From contig NC_083344.1 in the NCBI RefSeq assembly GCF_019175385.1, positions 2,952,965-3,016,964 of the forward strand: DNA of 64,000 nucleotides. The letters are read 5' to 3'. Positions 10,852 to 23,219 of the stretch are shown piece by piece (position 1 is the first letter of the stretch; each line of letters opens with the position of its first letter). The position numbers and the translations under genes are program-made. Below the pieces are notes generated by a model that saw only the letters and a list, made by a program, of their open reading frames with translations, had not been told where the DNA came from and made no database searches. The DNA is from Lycium barbarum. Its lineage: Eukaryota > Streptophyta > Magnoliopsida > Solanales > Solanaceae.

Positions 10852-11640
10852 ATACTATACCAAGACAGTAGGTTCCTCCCCATTTTTTATTTTTCCTAAA
10901 ACTCAACTAGAAGGCACTTTTAATTTTTGATTGGTGTCGATTTTGGTTTGTTGCTGACTTAAAAACACCTGGTTTATCTACTGGTGTTGGCTAGTTTCTC
11001 GTGATAGGGAGGGAAATTACTTACTGAGATTTGTATAATGTACAATATATTGCACTTAAGATTGGAAGCGTGGTAAAAATGGTCCTAGCTTGTGTTGAGC
11101 TTTTTTTCTTCTTCAAGTAAATAAAAGGAAAGTGTATCTCTAATTGCTATTTACCAGTCCCTTTTCCTTATTTTCTACACTTTCTAAGGGTTAGACTTTT
11201 CTGGATGTTTGAACCAAGTTGATTGCATATTGGAATTGAGGTTGGGGCCTGAGTTGTAAATTGAGTGTGGAATAGTTGCTAGAAATCGTGTGGAGACTGT
11301 CTTAGTTGAACAAAATTGAATAGCAACAGGAAAAATCATAAAATAGCAATTCTAAACAGAGTCCTAAGTTTTCCACACTCAATTTTCAACTCTGATACCA
11401 ATCACTTTAATGAAAATATACAATCAACTTGGTTGAGAAGTCCAGTCAACACCTAAATAAGGACAAGGACCGGTAGATAGAAGAATCATTAAACACTTTT
11501 TTCCACCAGAAACGGCTTTTCTCTTCTTTAATTGAATAAGGAGAAAATGTCTCGTTTCATAATAAATGATGTTTTTAGCTCATGCATACCCCTTAAGAAA
11601 TTGCTTACTCTTAGAAAATTAAGAGTGTTTTTACTAACTT
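10852..11640. repeat. Segment 'B', left copy, second part
   Basis: Inverted counterpart of about 57,290-58,550 (there interrupted by a MITE at 57,747-58,215). It includes an internal inverted module at 11,136-11,560. Confidence 0.65.
11136..11560. repeat. Inverted pair of a dispersed ~170-bp module
   Basis: The plus-oriented module (CCAGTCCCTTTTCCTTATTT ... TTGAACCAAGTTGATTG ... AAATTGAGTGTGG) at 11,150-11,285 is repeated as its reverse complement at 11,370-11,510. Related copies occur near 16,500-16,670, 22,142-22,310, 27,905-28,070 and 57,405-57,740. Confidence 0.6.
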
Positions 11641-11981
11641 ACCCCTAATCAGCGCAAAGTCCCAGTTGTAAGGAGTCGTGTTGTGCTATTCAAGGTTGCG
11701 AGTTCGATTCCATTCTATTACACTTTTAAGATTGTTCTTCTTTTTTTTTTTTTTTTTTAAAAACCCTAATCTTGTGTTACCTCTTTCTAAGTTGCCTCTT
11801 TCTCAGAAAAACTAATTTTTTATTATGTAAATAAGGATAATTTTGAAATAATATGATAAATTTCTTCTTGAAATCCTAAAGCACCATTTCTTACCCGAAT
11901 TAGCAGACTCTTCTTAACTTGCTCGTCTATTTCCAGATCCACCCCTCCCTCTCTACCTCACCTCTCTTCTTAAATGATGAG
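11641..11981. other. Spacer, nothing recognised
   Basis: Contains a T-tract near 11,740 and a tRNA B-box-like word at 11,695-11,715 without an A box or cloverleaf. No gene seen. Confidence 0.45.
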
Positions 11982-12700
11982 TAGAGCTGGACATAGCTTG
12001 GCTAAAATCGAAATTATTATTTTATTTTTTTTGGACTTTTTATTTGAATATTCAAGTTATGGATTGGATTATGGATTTAATTTTTAAAAATTTCGAATTT
12101 GAAACTTTGGATTTTCAAATATCCAAAAGTCCAAAATTCTTATACCTCATTTCCACCGATTAGACATAAGCCCATAAACCTAATACTAAGTCCAATATCC
12201 TACTAAATAGTCAATATACCCTATTAGGCTAATGAGTAGTGCAAACTAAGATGTATTCGTTGTGACCGTATTTTTCATTGTCGTTAGAGGAGTTGTGGCA
12301 CTAGGTTCTTAAGGAAGCATATTAATTGATGTTAAATCACATAAGATTTATAAAGATTGAGTAGTGGTTGACTTGAATATGTAATAGTATGATCTATATA
12401 GCCATGATTTTACTTTGTTTATATTAGGAGTTTCCTTAATTGAATAAATATTTTATTTGGATGATTGTAGTGGAAATGAGAAATTATTAAGGCTGCATGA
12501 ATGCTATATTAGGATGTCCATTTTTGTAAGAAGAAGAAACTCACCTTATAGGCTCAAAACTGGAAACCCGAAATAACCAAACAAATTAATCCCAAACCAA
12601 ACTTAAGAAAATTGATCTAATCCAAACTTATTTCGATTAGATTTGAATTTTAATTCCTTAAATCCGAAAATCAAAAATCCAAATCAAAAGTCTACTCCTA
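11982..12700. mobile_element. Degenerate hAT-like element
   Basis: Ends TAGAGCTGGACATAG and the complement of AAGTCTACTCCTA resemble the ends of the better element at 26,429-27,163 (TAGGACTGGGCATA / GTCCACTCCTA). The interior has decayed CCAAA/CCGAA words near both ends. No convincing target duplication. Confidence 0.4.
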
Positions 12701-13904
12701 ACTTTGATATATATAGGCGATGTGACATTAGGAGTGAGTGTTCGCACTTTGGATAGGGAAGGACAAAGGCTTCTAGGTTTTTACAGATTTCGACCCATTT
12801 CCTTAGCTTCAATTTCTTCTTGATGGATTGTAAATTACGTTTCGAAACCGAGATTCTTCCAGCTATAAACCAATGTCCTTTCAACTTAAGAGCATAGATT
12901 TCTAACTTTGAGATCAATAACTCCTCCAAGCTCTATTGACACTAAATCCAAAAACTAATCTAAATTGAAAGACACTTCTTAGCTATTATTTATCATGGCT
13001 ATGGTATTCTTTTAATTGATATTGAAGATGAACCTGCATGACTGGGAATGGCAGAGAGTGTGGGGAAGAAGAAAGGGAGGAGAGAGAGGAAGAAGTCAAG
13101 AGCCGGACACAAAAATTGGGTACAAACTGTGTTGGGTTTAGTATTTTTGTGAAAAGACCAAAAAACCTCATTTATTAATATGTTCTAATAAGCTAGCAAG
13201 GGTATTTTGGGTAAAACAATATATATATACACACACATACTAGTTTCATTGGGCCCGGACTTACAAAATATAAAAATAATATTTTAAATTAAGAAAAGTA
13301 TAATTTGCATCACATTTTTCATAATTAATATAATCTAGTCCCACGTTAAACATGTCTTGTTAACAAGTTTTCATAGTTATTAAAGTTTTTAATCACATGA
13401 TTAAATAAGCTTAAGTAAAAAATTATTTCAGAGGAAGGAAGTTTAGCTGGAGAATTAGAAAGTGCGAAAGGGACACAAGTGATTGGCTATTCTGTAAAAT
13501 AACCTAATTTAAAATATGTTACTAGTTACAACTTGACGAATATCATAAATCGAAAAATATTGGCATCTTTATGAATTTGTGAGCATGAAATGTCTTAGTT
13601 ATTGATAGAAACAAATTTATTTTCAGTGTTTATTAAGTTTTAATTTCACTAATAATTTCACGTGGAAGAGTTTTTTGCAAAACTCATTTTTTTCATCTTT
13701 CAGAATCATATTGTACAACAAAAATTTCGCAATGACTTCAAGTTTATATTACTATATTTATAACATTGGTTAGATTCTTTACACAAATTAATCTACTAAT
13801 AATCTTATACAGATATCCATAAATAATAATTAAAGTACATTAATAAAGTTTTCTCTCTGAACCATTTTACTTGTCATGTTTATTGCATGTTCCTTAAGAA
13901 AATA
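12701..13904. other. Intergenic, nothing recognised
   Basis: AT-rich with a purine-rich stretch at 13,050-13,100. Short frames at 12,684-12,929 and 12,986-13,171 have no family resemblance and no splice context. Confidence 0.45.
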
Positions 13905-14155
13905 CTCACTCTATCCCATTATAATTGTTGTTTTAGTTCTTTTCATGCTCATTAATAAAAATAATAAGTACAACATATTATTTACTAAGTTGTCGTTGTT
14001 TATTAAATGTCTTTTTGGGAATTGAGCAATTTTAAAAGAACTATAAGGATATAGTTGAAAATAATAGCAAAGTTTCATCTTGAATTTCCAAAGTAATAAT
14101 TATTTCGGGATAATATCTTTTAGCTAAAATGATTGTTAATTTAAGACGGATGAAA
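13905..14155. mobile_element. Stowaway-like MITE
   Basis: The left end CTCACTCTATCCCATTATAA is roughly complementary to the right end TTAAGACGGATGAAATA. TA dinucleotides flank both sides. This matches the Stowaway (Tc1/mariner) pattern of CTCCCTCYGTCCC ends. Confidence 0.55.
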
Positions 14156-14157
14156 TA

Positions 14158-16168
14158 TTGACTTAGCTACCTTATATATTATTTACTCTCAATTAATATT
14201 ACTTTTTCTTTCACCATATTAACAGTCTCCGTATTTATCAACATAAGGGTAAAAGCGAAAAAAATAATTAATTCTATAGTGATTTTTCAAAATAAAAGGC
14301 ATTCTGATCAATTATTTTAATAACTATAACAAGTAAAATAGACCAAAAAGAGTAAATGATTTTTAAAACTATACCTGAAAATCATTTTAAACCCCAATCT
14401 TTATAAACACGTAGGAGCTCGTTAAAGAAGCAAAGCCCAAAATATATGACCCAAATAATGTAAAAGCTAATTCAATAAGAGCGGCCCATGCGGGTTTGAT
14501 TCTAAGAGAAAAGGAGGAAGACAAAATGGAAGTACGGAAGAAAAGTCAGCACTAACAAACGTGTACGCTAGCTGACTCTCATTATCAAAGAACTGAAATT
14601 ACTATTTTGAACCTGTAAGGACTACAAATTTTTTGTATTCTCTCTTATATATAGTAGTAATATAGATTTTGTGGTGATTTGACTTGAATGAAACCTTCGA
14701 TTAGCTGATCGTTGAACAAGACTTTTGGCTATATGGTAAAACTAAGAGAGTATTTTAACTTTGAATGAAAGTAAAAAATTTCAAATATAGAAAAGTGAAT
14801 TTTTTTCAACGGACGAAAAATGAAAAGGAGAAACAAATAATTTTCTAGTGTTCAGTGACTTCACATAATTTAAAGCAAAAAAAAAAAAAAAGACTTCACG
14901 TAATGGAATTAATGCAAGGCACTTCTCTATCCAATGCAAGTACAGCTCCCGTAAATAAGACTGGCAAGAAATAAAAATATCGACAATTCCTTTTTTCGTG
15001 TCTTTATCTATTTGTTTCCTATTCTCAAATTCTTAATTTGTAGGCAAGTTCTTGGAAAATAATAAGATGACCCGACCCTTGCAATTGAGAATAATTATAA
15101 ACAAAGTTGACAAAAGCAATCAAAAATGAAATTAATGGTAGCAAAATAATCCTTTTTATCACTAATTAATCAAAAACTGGAGATGGATTTTGCGATTGAT
15201 CAGTGAACATGCTCTCTATAGCCTAATCAAATTTAAATTTATAAGTGGCTATGCTAAAATTGGAACTCAATCCTATGTATTTGTTGCATTTTAAATTGTG
15301 CTGCTTGTTTTTGGATTGAAGAACCTGAAGTGTTGCCCCTTTTTTGAGCTTTTTACTTTTTAAAAATACTGAATTAAAGAGTCTTGAAAATCGAATATCA
15401 ATACTTGAAAGTGACAAATTAACGTGGTTGGAACGTAATTGAATTTAGTCTACCACTAGTGGTGGATTTTTGGACTAAATCATCATTGATTTTTACAGGG
15501 TGAATTGGGGGAGATGATACTCATAAATCCAGGTTCCGTTTGTGTGTTACATTTATATATTGAATTCGAAAAGTTTTGGCTTTTAGGTAATTATGGGTAC
15601 AATATTTTAGTAAGGGTAAAATTGTCATATTGCAATTTATTGACATTAATAATAAAATAAATAAAAGAATTGTTACCAAAAAAAAAAAAAGGGAGATAAG
15701 CATAATATTGTAAACCACAAGGAAGGTAAGCGTTACGGAGCGAAACCTGAGGGGAGGACTAGCTACTACCCTTAAAATTTTAAGAAAAATTTGAAATAAG
15801 AAAATTGGCTATTACCCTTAAAATTACCTGCTTGTCTTTTAAAAAAAAAAAATAGAGAACGTGCATCGCGCATGATGCATGCATGGACCAGTGCCGGTGA
15901 TACATATTATTGAATTGCACTTGTGTTTTGAAGTTTCTATACGAGTACAATTATTTTTTTGTACATAGCAGCTGAATTTTGAATATGCAAAGATGATAAG
16001 TTTAATTAAATTAATTTTATAATATTTGTCATTATATATGTGAACCGTAAAATCGATCGAACCAATAACGATATTTATATTCACCGTTTAAACAAATGTT
16101 ACATCAATTTGAAAGTTAAGCTATAATTTGTTACTGCCATATACTTTTATTGATTGATGCAGTACACT
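14158..16168. other. Intergenic, nothing recognised
   Basis: AT-rich; short minus-strand frames at 15,223-16,084 lack any motif. No RNA gene or intact repeat identified. Confidence 0.45.
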
Positions 16169-16318
16169 AGGGGCGGAGCTAGGGCCAAAAATTACATTGG
16201 ATATACATGGTTAAAATTATTTTTTATGTATATATAGTAGATGTTGAATCCTTTGACTTCTTCGTGTGTTTACTTCTTTAAATTTTTGGATCCCTTGGTA
16301 GATATTCTAGCTCCGCCA
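16169..16318. mobile_element. Short MITE with GGGGCGGAGCTAG ends
   Basis: AGGGGCGGAGCTAG at the left pairs with CTAGCTCCGCC at the right, with about 120 bp between. The ends resemble those of hAT-type elements such as 17,641-18,950, but a clean 8-bp duplication was not found. Confidence 0.5.
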
Positions 16319-16368
16319 CAACCTGCATCATACGTATACTAAAACTAGTAGCGTAAGAAATAATTGGG

Positions 16369-16497
16369 ATGGGAGCAGTAGTGATTGTTACATTGATCCT
16401 TCAGGTCTTCTTTGGCCTACTGCTGCTACTCAAAGTCTCCACACGCTTTCTCCTTAGTAAAGAAGGGTCAGAATCAGTTCTCCTAAATGAGTTGTAA
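16369..16497 (+). CDS. Possible 42-residue hydrophobic peptide
   Basis: An ATG-to-TAA frame whose residues 4-22 are almost wholly hydrophobic (start MGAVVIVTLILQVFFG), followed by a basic patch and a polar tail, as in a small single-pass membrane peptide or a signal-anchor exon. No known family recognised, no homologous frame in the related repeats, and such a frame can arise by chance. Confidence 0.15.
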   Translation: MGAVVIVTLILQVFFGLLLLLKVSTRFLLSKEGSESVLLNEL

Positions 16498-16909
16498 TCA
16501 TTAAATGCTTGAGGAAGAGAAAAGTCGATTTGTGGAAAAGTATTTCTCTAATTGTAATTCTCACTAGTCCTTTTTCTTATTTTTGGCCAACTTACTTGGG
16601 GTGGACTTGACTTGGTGTCTGAACCAATACTCGTATTAAAAGCTGTAAATTGAGAGTCGAGCAAATGGAAATTGGAAGAAAATTCTGGGCTTCAAACTGT
16701 ACGATTTTTTCATTTTTTATTTCAATTTTCTTTTTTCATTTCACATCAAATTATTTAAATTTACATAATTATGTACAACATCTCATTTCCAAATCAAACC
16801 TTATACCCCTATATAATGGTAATTATCCACAATAACTAGATTTCTTTGATTTTCCCAGTTGCATTTTCATCATGAACAAACATCAAACTTTTCCACTGAA
16901 TCTCCAAAT

Positions 16910-16910
<1 letters not shown>

Positions 16911-16940
<30 letters not shown>

Positions 16941-17047
16941 AAATGTAAAATCCACAAAGTAGATATGAGGAGGGTAAAGTGTACGCAGACCTTACCCTTA
17001 CCTCAAGAGGTTGAGAGATTGTTTCCGGTAGACCCTCGCACAAGGAG
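16911..17047 (-). mobile_element. TS-type SINE, 5'-truncated
   Basis: Opposite the plus strand it reads GAGGGTCTACCGGAAACA, then GGTCTGCGTACACTTTACCC, ending in (TTG)n. This is the 3' part of the Solanaceae TS SINE; the tRNA-like head is missing. It is bounded by an exact 18-bp direct repeat, CCACTGAATCTCCAAATA (16,893-16,910 and 17,048-17,065). The glutamine-rich frame across the (CAA)n is an artefact of the tail. Confidence 0.9.
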
Positions 17048-17065
17048 CCACTGAATCTCCAAATA

Positions 17066-17129
17066 TGCCTTCAATTCTTGCAAACTAGATGCCAATGGAT
17101 ATCTTAAATTCCGAAATATCAGCTCATCC
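17066..17129. other. Spacer before inverted arm
   Basis: Short AT-rich sequence, nothing recognised. Confidence 0.4.
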
Positions 17130-19850
17130 TCATGAGTTCCGAGGAGAAAAAAAATTGGTGTATTTGAAAACTCAATTGAATTAAGATTTATTGAATCTTA
17201 GGTGAAAACACCTGGGCAATGGAAGTGGTTTGTGCAAATCCTCCAAATTTTGTAGTTTTAAATATTGAATCTGTTTGATAAGTGGATAAGAATTTACTAT
17301 AAAATTAAACTAATTAGTTAGACTTTCAGACTACACTTGCGGATGACTTGTTGATGTTTACCGAGGTTTGTGAGTGCGGGCAAAGACGAATTTAGAATTT
17401 GAAGTTTTGTGTTTTTATAGAAATTTTAAGTCAGTACTATACAATATTTATAATTATTTAATGAATATGTTTAATTTATATACTAGGTATGAATAAAAAT
17501 TACTAAATTTTGGTGAATACAGCTAACAGTCTAACACACTGTATGCGTGAAGAAAGATCTAAGGTTGAAGGAAAAAAATGAAGTGCGGGGGTGTGGAGTG
17601 GAATAGAGAAGAAGCTTACGATATCTGGACCATGTATACTCAGAGGCGGATCCAGGATTTGAAGGTTCCGAGTGTCACATTCGTTGAATCCAAATAAAGT
17701 AAGTTTTTGATTGGTTTGATCGACTTTAGGCTTCAGATCAAATTATTCACCTTTTAAGTTTATATAAACAAATTGATTGAACGGAAAAACATAATTATTA
17801 CAACTCGGCATAACGGAAATTTTGTTCTGATGGGAGAGAAGATTTTTGGATTAAGAAAATTTTGATGATTTAACTTTTTATATTTTAGCACATACGAATA
17901 AGGGCAAAAAAAAAGGTCGAGATTAATTAATAAAGATAGTCATTGATACTAATAACTAAAAGCAAATTAAGAGGAGGAACTAAGGAAAATAAAAGAAAAG
18001 GAAAGAGATAAAAAGCTTACTAATCTAGTTTCTCTCGATTACATATTTTCTTCATTTCCTCAAGTGTCTACTTAGATGATTGATTACTTATCTTATTTTG
18101 GATTTTAAGAATTTAGATTAAATTAACTTAATAAACATCTTGGTCATAGTTAATGATAATTTTAGAAACACATTCACCAACATTGATAAGAAAAATCCCA
18201 AGTTCCACAAAATTTTGCAACTATTAATAGCATTACTTTCATTTCATATCTTTTACATTCATATATAAATTTATCTTAACGAAATGGAACTATTTAAAAT
18301 TTAAAATAATTATCTTCTCTTTTCTCTCACCCAACCCTTTGATTACTTAACTTCTTTTATTTGGCAATATAACGAATAATTATAAAATAAAACAAAAATA
18401 TGCCATATTATGATTCAAATGGGGCGGCTGACTCTTACCATCTTAAGCTTCTTTGAAATGAATTGATTTTTATTTCATTTAAAACCATTAGTTTCTTCTA
18501 CTCGTAATTTAAATTCCAACCCGTAGGAACTTTTCGCAAATCAAGAAGTATATAAAATTAGTATGTGATCCTCATATAACTTTAAAATTACAAAGGTAGG
18601 CTAATGAAAATGTGGGAGATAATATAATTTCTATACTAAAAGACATCAATTATACCCCTTAATAGGTAGTTACACAATCTCATTCATTAGGATTAAGTTT
18701 ATATGTAGATGTAAAATATATTGAAGCAGCGAGCCAAAAATTTAACAAGCGTATCTTGAGTTGGGCTCGAACCCTCATCTCATGGGTGGCAACTTCTGCT
18801 CCTTGCCACTGGCACTCTCACATAATTTGTTAGTCAGGGTGCCAATTTAACTAATCATAGACTTTCACATGGATACATATATACATAGCGTTTTCGCCGA
18901 AGCTTACGGGTGGCGTGGCACTCCCTAGGCCCTTAGTAGATCCGCCCCTGTGTATACTATTATCCCACTTCTTTTTGTGAACAGAAAATATATTACTAGA
19001 AAATGAAATAAATACAAGTTACAAATTATTCATGTAAAGAGTATTTTATTAGTATAAAAAACGAATCTAGCAGTTAAAAGGGTAAAAACTTACCCAAACC
19101 AAGTGTTTACACCAAACTAATGGATGTATGACATGTGTTTCAATATATAAGACTTTCACTTATATAACCATGATTAATTAATGTATATATTCACTTCATT
19201 AAATCACTTAACCATGATAAATTACATTGATTTTATGTAAATACACACCGGTAAGTATTTACTCATTAAAAGTTCTTTCATCAACGTGACATTAAGCGAA
19301 AGGGCCGTTAAAGAAGTACTGGAGCAGACATTATTGGAGCTGAGACTATCATAATTCTATTTGGAAGATGTATAAAGAGAACTATATTTCCAGAAGAAAC
19401 ATATTGCTTCTAATTAATCAGTAATTGTCTTGACCAAAAAAAAAAAAAGAAGGTAATTGCTGTAGCACCAAATGATTTTTCAATAAATGGAAAAGAGAAG
19501 CAAAAATGATTTAGGAATTCTATTACTTTGAAATAAAACAATTGAAAATAGAAAAAGAAACAGAGTTACGGCAAATACAGATTGGACAGAACAGTGAACT
19601 GGATAACATTACTCATTAGGAAACACTTTCATTTGGAGAAGAAAATCAAAAAATTAGTATATTCATTGTTTGGCCGGTAGAATGAAGAGAAGCAATCCTG
19701 TATAAAACTCATCATAGCCTATAAATTATGAAGAAATTTAGGTACTATATATTCTATACGAGGCAGAATATGAAACATATGAACATAAGAATATATATCA
19801 TCACATCATATCATATAATACTAAAAGTGAGAAGCTCCTTCTTTGAAAGT
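17130..19850 (+). repeat. Left arm of large inverted repeat (partner 62,163-64,000)
   Basis: For example 17,140-17,240, 19,270-19,430 and 19,600-19,760 are reverse complements of about 63,880-63,990, 63,020-63,190 and 62,690-62,900, with many substitutions and small indels. The left arm has a 1.3-kb hAT insertion (17,641-18,950) that the right arm lacks. Confidence 0.75.
17641..18950. mobile_element. Non-autonomous hAT element, 1.31 kb
   Basis: Terminal repeats are CAGAGGCGGATCCA and, in complement, CAGGGGCGGATCTA. The exact 8-bp TGTATACT lies at 17,633-17,640 and 18,951-18,958, and the inverted partner near 63,520 has the empty site. This is the hAT hallmark. The interior is AT-rich with no transposase frame. 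Confidence 0.85.
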
Positions 19851-21920
19851 TAAATTACGATTTTGCCTTACACTAATTAACTATCTAATTAAAGAGTAAT
19901 ATTTTAATTACATAATGACTGAACTAGATGTCCAACAGCTACACTTTAATTTACATTTCGATTTTTTTCTCCCATCTTCCACGTAATAATAGTCATATAT
20001 TAATTTGTCTTTGATTTACATTTAAGTTTTACCTTTATATTTTCCATGTGGTAATAATCAGGTTCGAATTCTTTAAGAAACTCACATTTAGCTATACACC
20101 TTCATAATTATGTATTTATGAGCATACATCAGTTTTGTTTCTTTCTGCTTCAATGATAACAGGAAAAAGAATTGCAGTCTTTTCACATTCTATATCACTA
20201 TATAAAATATAAAATGCACATTAAGCTGTTTAATTACTCAGTCAGCAACAAAACACAGGTTAGCTCTTTTGATTTTTTTTAATGATTACTCCTCTTCTAC
20301 TATTGTGTACCGAATAAAATACCTTCATTTTCACCGAAACTAGCACAGATGTATCTTATACTTCCTCCCTGTAAATGCTCTTTTATTTATTGTTTATCTT
20401 GATACTTGCTCAAAAATTTTGTAGAGAAATTAAGTTCAAACCCAAGTGGGTGATTCAAGTTCTTTTTTATTTGATCTTTGTGAAGCCTATCCTGAAGTTT
20501 GGAGCAATTTCATAGAGATTACATTGGGTTTTATATTTAGGAGAATTTTTGTCCAACATTAGTTACTTACTAAAAATTGGGTATAGGATAGATAAAATGT
20601 AGAACTGGATGGAAGCTAAACGCCTGATACTAGGTATAGGATAGAAAAAATCTTTCCATATGAATGTCTTGCCTTTTATATTTATTTTTTGTGTTTTTTT
20701 GCATGTACTTAGATTAAGTTTTCAATTAACAAGAAAATTCATAGATACATGAACTTTGTTTCTTTCTTTCTCCTTTTTATTGTTGTCCATCAAGAATCAC
20801 AGTAAGTGGACACAATCCAAAGACCCTAATGTAGAATTTATTTAAACAGCACAATGATAAGTATCTTAAATAGACGTATTCAATACTAAAAACAAACACT
20901 AACATGATAATGTAATCCTTTATTCTTTGCACATAATTGCAAAATTATAGAACAGTATTTTCCCAAGCCCATGCTCCCAATCTCTCTCTTGCTTGATACT
21001 ATAGTGCAATCTGAAGAGCAATAATAAACAATGAATTACATGGCAGTCAGCATGACTGGACGATTTCTTGCAATTTCTTGCACGCATTTTAATCATTTTT
21101 TGGTGCTTCAGTATTTGTTATAAGGTGCAGATTTCAAAAGAAGCCGAACATGAAAAAAGAAGTAAATATCAAATCTCCTTTCCTTTAATATTACCAGCTT
21201 AAATTGCAAGGTGATCGTAATTACATATTATGGTTAATTCAGTTGGACAATGGCCTGTGGACAAGGTTATAACAATCACTTAGTTTAAAAGTCCTAGTGA
21301 TGCTTCAAGATGCTGATCAGGACACTATTTTAATAAAGATACGTGCTAATTAGTGTAACTCATGAAGGAATTTTTTGTATCTAAATTTTCTCAATTTGTT
21401 TCAAACTTTCAATCATGCCAAACTTGTTATAAGGTTTGAACCAAGAACAATTACGAATGATGTACAATACATAAATTTGTCTAAGAGATGGTCCAATTTC
21501 CAACAAAACGACCAAAATATGGCAGGTCACTTGGGACAAATAAAAACATGAGTACGATTTTCTCATGCCAATCTAATAAGGTTACTGATCAGCAAGAATA
21601 AGTGAGATAATCAAAATTTGGTGTATCACTTTTGGTTTGAATATTTTTTTAAGCGTCCAGTATTGATGAATGATTGTATGAAATTATGTATATGACTCTA
21701 ATATCATGTGAAATTAGAGAGGTCTTGCCGAAGAAAAATGCTTGTATATAGCTTTCACCGTGTTGTAATACACGAATTTGATACAAAATTACTACTTGGG
21801 AAGAAATTAACTGCCTATAACCTTGGGATGAGTACAAAAATTTACATTATCCTAATTAACATGATGAGAAAATTCTAATCAGATGAGATACCTAAGATTG
21901 GAGGCGTCCTAAAAATGGTA

Positions 21921-22137
21921 CTCCCTCTATCCTAATTTATGTGACACAATTTTTTTTTTGGGTTGTCCTAAAAAGAATGTCACCTTTCTATATTTAGAAA
22001 TAATTTAACTTTATGAGATCTTTACAGTCACACATTTATATAAGACTTGTTTTGGACCACATATTTTAAAAGTCTTTCTTTTTTTCTTAAATTCTATACC
22101 AAATTAAATGGTGCCACATAAATTGAGACGGAGAGAG
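21921..22137. mobile_element. Stowaway MITE in tandem copy 1
   Basis: Ends CTCCCTCTATCCTAATTTATG and the complement of AAATTGAGACGGAGAGAG, flanked by TA on both sides (21,919-21,920 and 22,138-22,139). The orthologous copy is at 27,689-27,900. Confidence 0.8.
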
Positions 22138-22867
22138 TAGTTTTTGTCGATAAAAGTGGTTTTTGGTGGAAAATTGTTTCTCTTTTAACCATTCATCAGT
22201 ATTTTTCCTTCTTTTTGAACACTTAATAGGGGGTTGACTTGACTGGACGTCGGAGCCTATTTGGTTGCATAATTGCATTAAAAGGCCCAAAGCTGGAAAG
22301 TGAGGTTTCCTGTCAGTCAAAAAGGATGAAAGACTCAAGTACGTTTTTCAGTGTACTACTCAAGCTGAAAGGTTGTATATGAAAAATATTAAAGGTGAAA
22401 GATAATATTAATTTATAGTGTAAAAGATGAAAAGATATTTAAACATAAATCTCTATGATAAATAGGAGTATTAATATTTAGTAACTTTACAACGAAAATA
22501 ATTTAAATCCTTAATTTATACATGAACGGGCTTTTTGCTAATCTATATATAATATAAAGTTAGACAAGACAATGTGATGTTACATCTCTCTATAGCCTTT
22601 AGTAAAATTATCTTTTTGTTTTGTTGTTCCATGTGTAACTTTTTGTTTATAAGGTTCATTTTTAATGTTTCATATATATATATATATAATATTTTTGGTA
22701 CATTGGGTTTGGAAGATGTTTTAGATTAATAAATGCAATTTCGTAATCAAATAAAAAACTAAAATAAAGGTATAGACATTAATCTGCACATTTAATCTAA
22801 AATAATTCTCCCCCGTTTCATTTTATGTGAAGGTATTACTGTTTGGTAAGTCAAATAATATTTTTTA

Positions 22868-23016
22868 CAGAAAAGGTCCAAAAATGCCGTTGGACTATCA
22901 AAAAACGTTTAAAAATACCCTTCATCCATCTATTTGGCTAAAAATACCCTTCATCCACCTATTTTGGTTCACTTATGCCGTTAAACTTAACAACCCTCTT
23001 CTTTTTATTATTATTT
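22868..23016. mobile_element. MULE terminal repeat remnant in tandem copy 1
   Basis: Begins in the same TATTTTTTA target as the complete MULE at 28,687, with the same GGTCCAAAAATGCC-type start, but stops after about 150 bp where a different foldback fragment takes over. Confidence 0.75.
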
Positions 23017-23219
23017 ACGGAAAAGGGTCAAATATACCCCTGTACTATTGGAAATGGGCCAAATATACCCTTCGTTATACTTTGGGTCCAAATATACCCC
23101 TATCGTTATACTTTAGGTTCAAATATACCCCTCCTCCATTAAAATTATCCAAGGTGGACACCAGATCTGACGTGACACTGACAACTCAGTGAGGTGGACG
23201 CCACGTGACATGCCACCTC
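23017..23219. mobile_element. Foldback fragment with AAATATACCCC repeats
   Basis: Starts GGAAAAGGGTCAAATATACC and repeats CAAATATACCCC four times, then has a CACGTG-containing stretch. It is cut at the tandem-duplication junction, so only one end is present. Confidence 0.6.

Larger units (their letters stand above)
19440..23016 (+). repeat. Tandem duplication, copy 1
   Basis: From the A-tract and TAATTGCTGTAGCACC through to the MULE terminal repeat, this is roughly 98-99% identical by eye to 23,230-28,840 once two insertions are removed from the latter. Both copies share a TATA-like ACTATATAAAATATAAAA and a leader-like segment with a possible donor (near 20,195-20,275), but no coding frame follows. 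It also holds a Stowaway MITE and a truncated MULE end. Confidence 0.85.

Noticed and set aside
11690..11720. Possible tRNA gene (GTTGCGAGTTCGATTCC)
   Set aside because: Only a B-box-like word; no A box at the right distance and no cloverleaf arms.
16872..17054. Glutamine-rich frame
   Set aside because: Translation of the (CAA)n end of a SINE.
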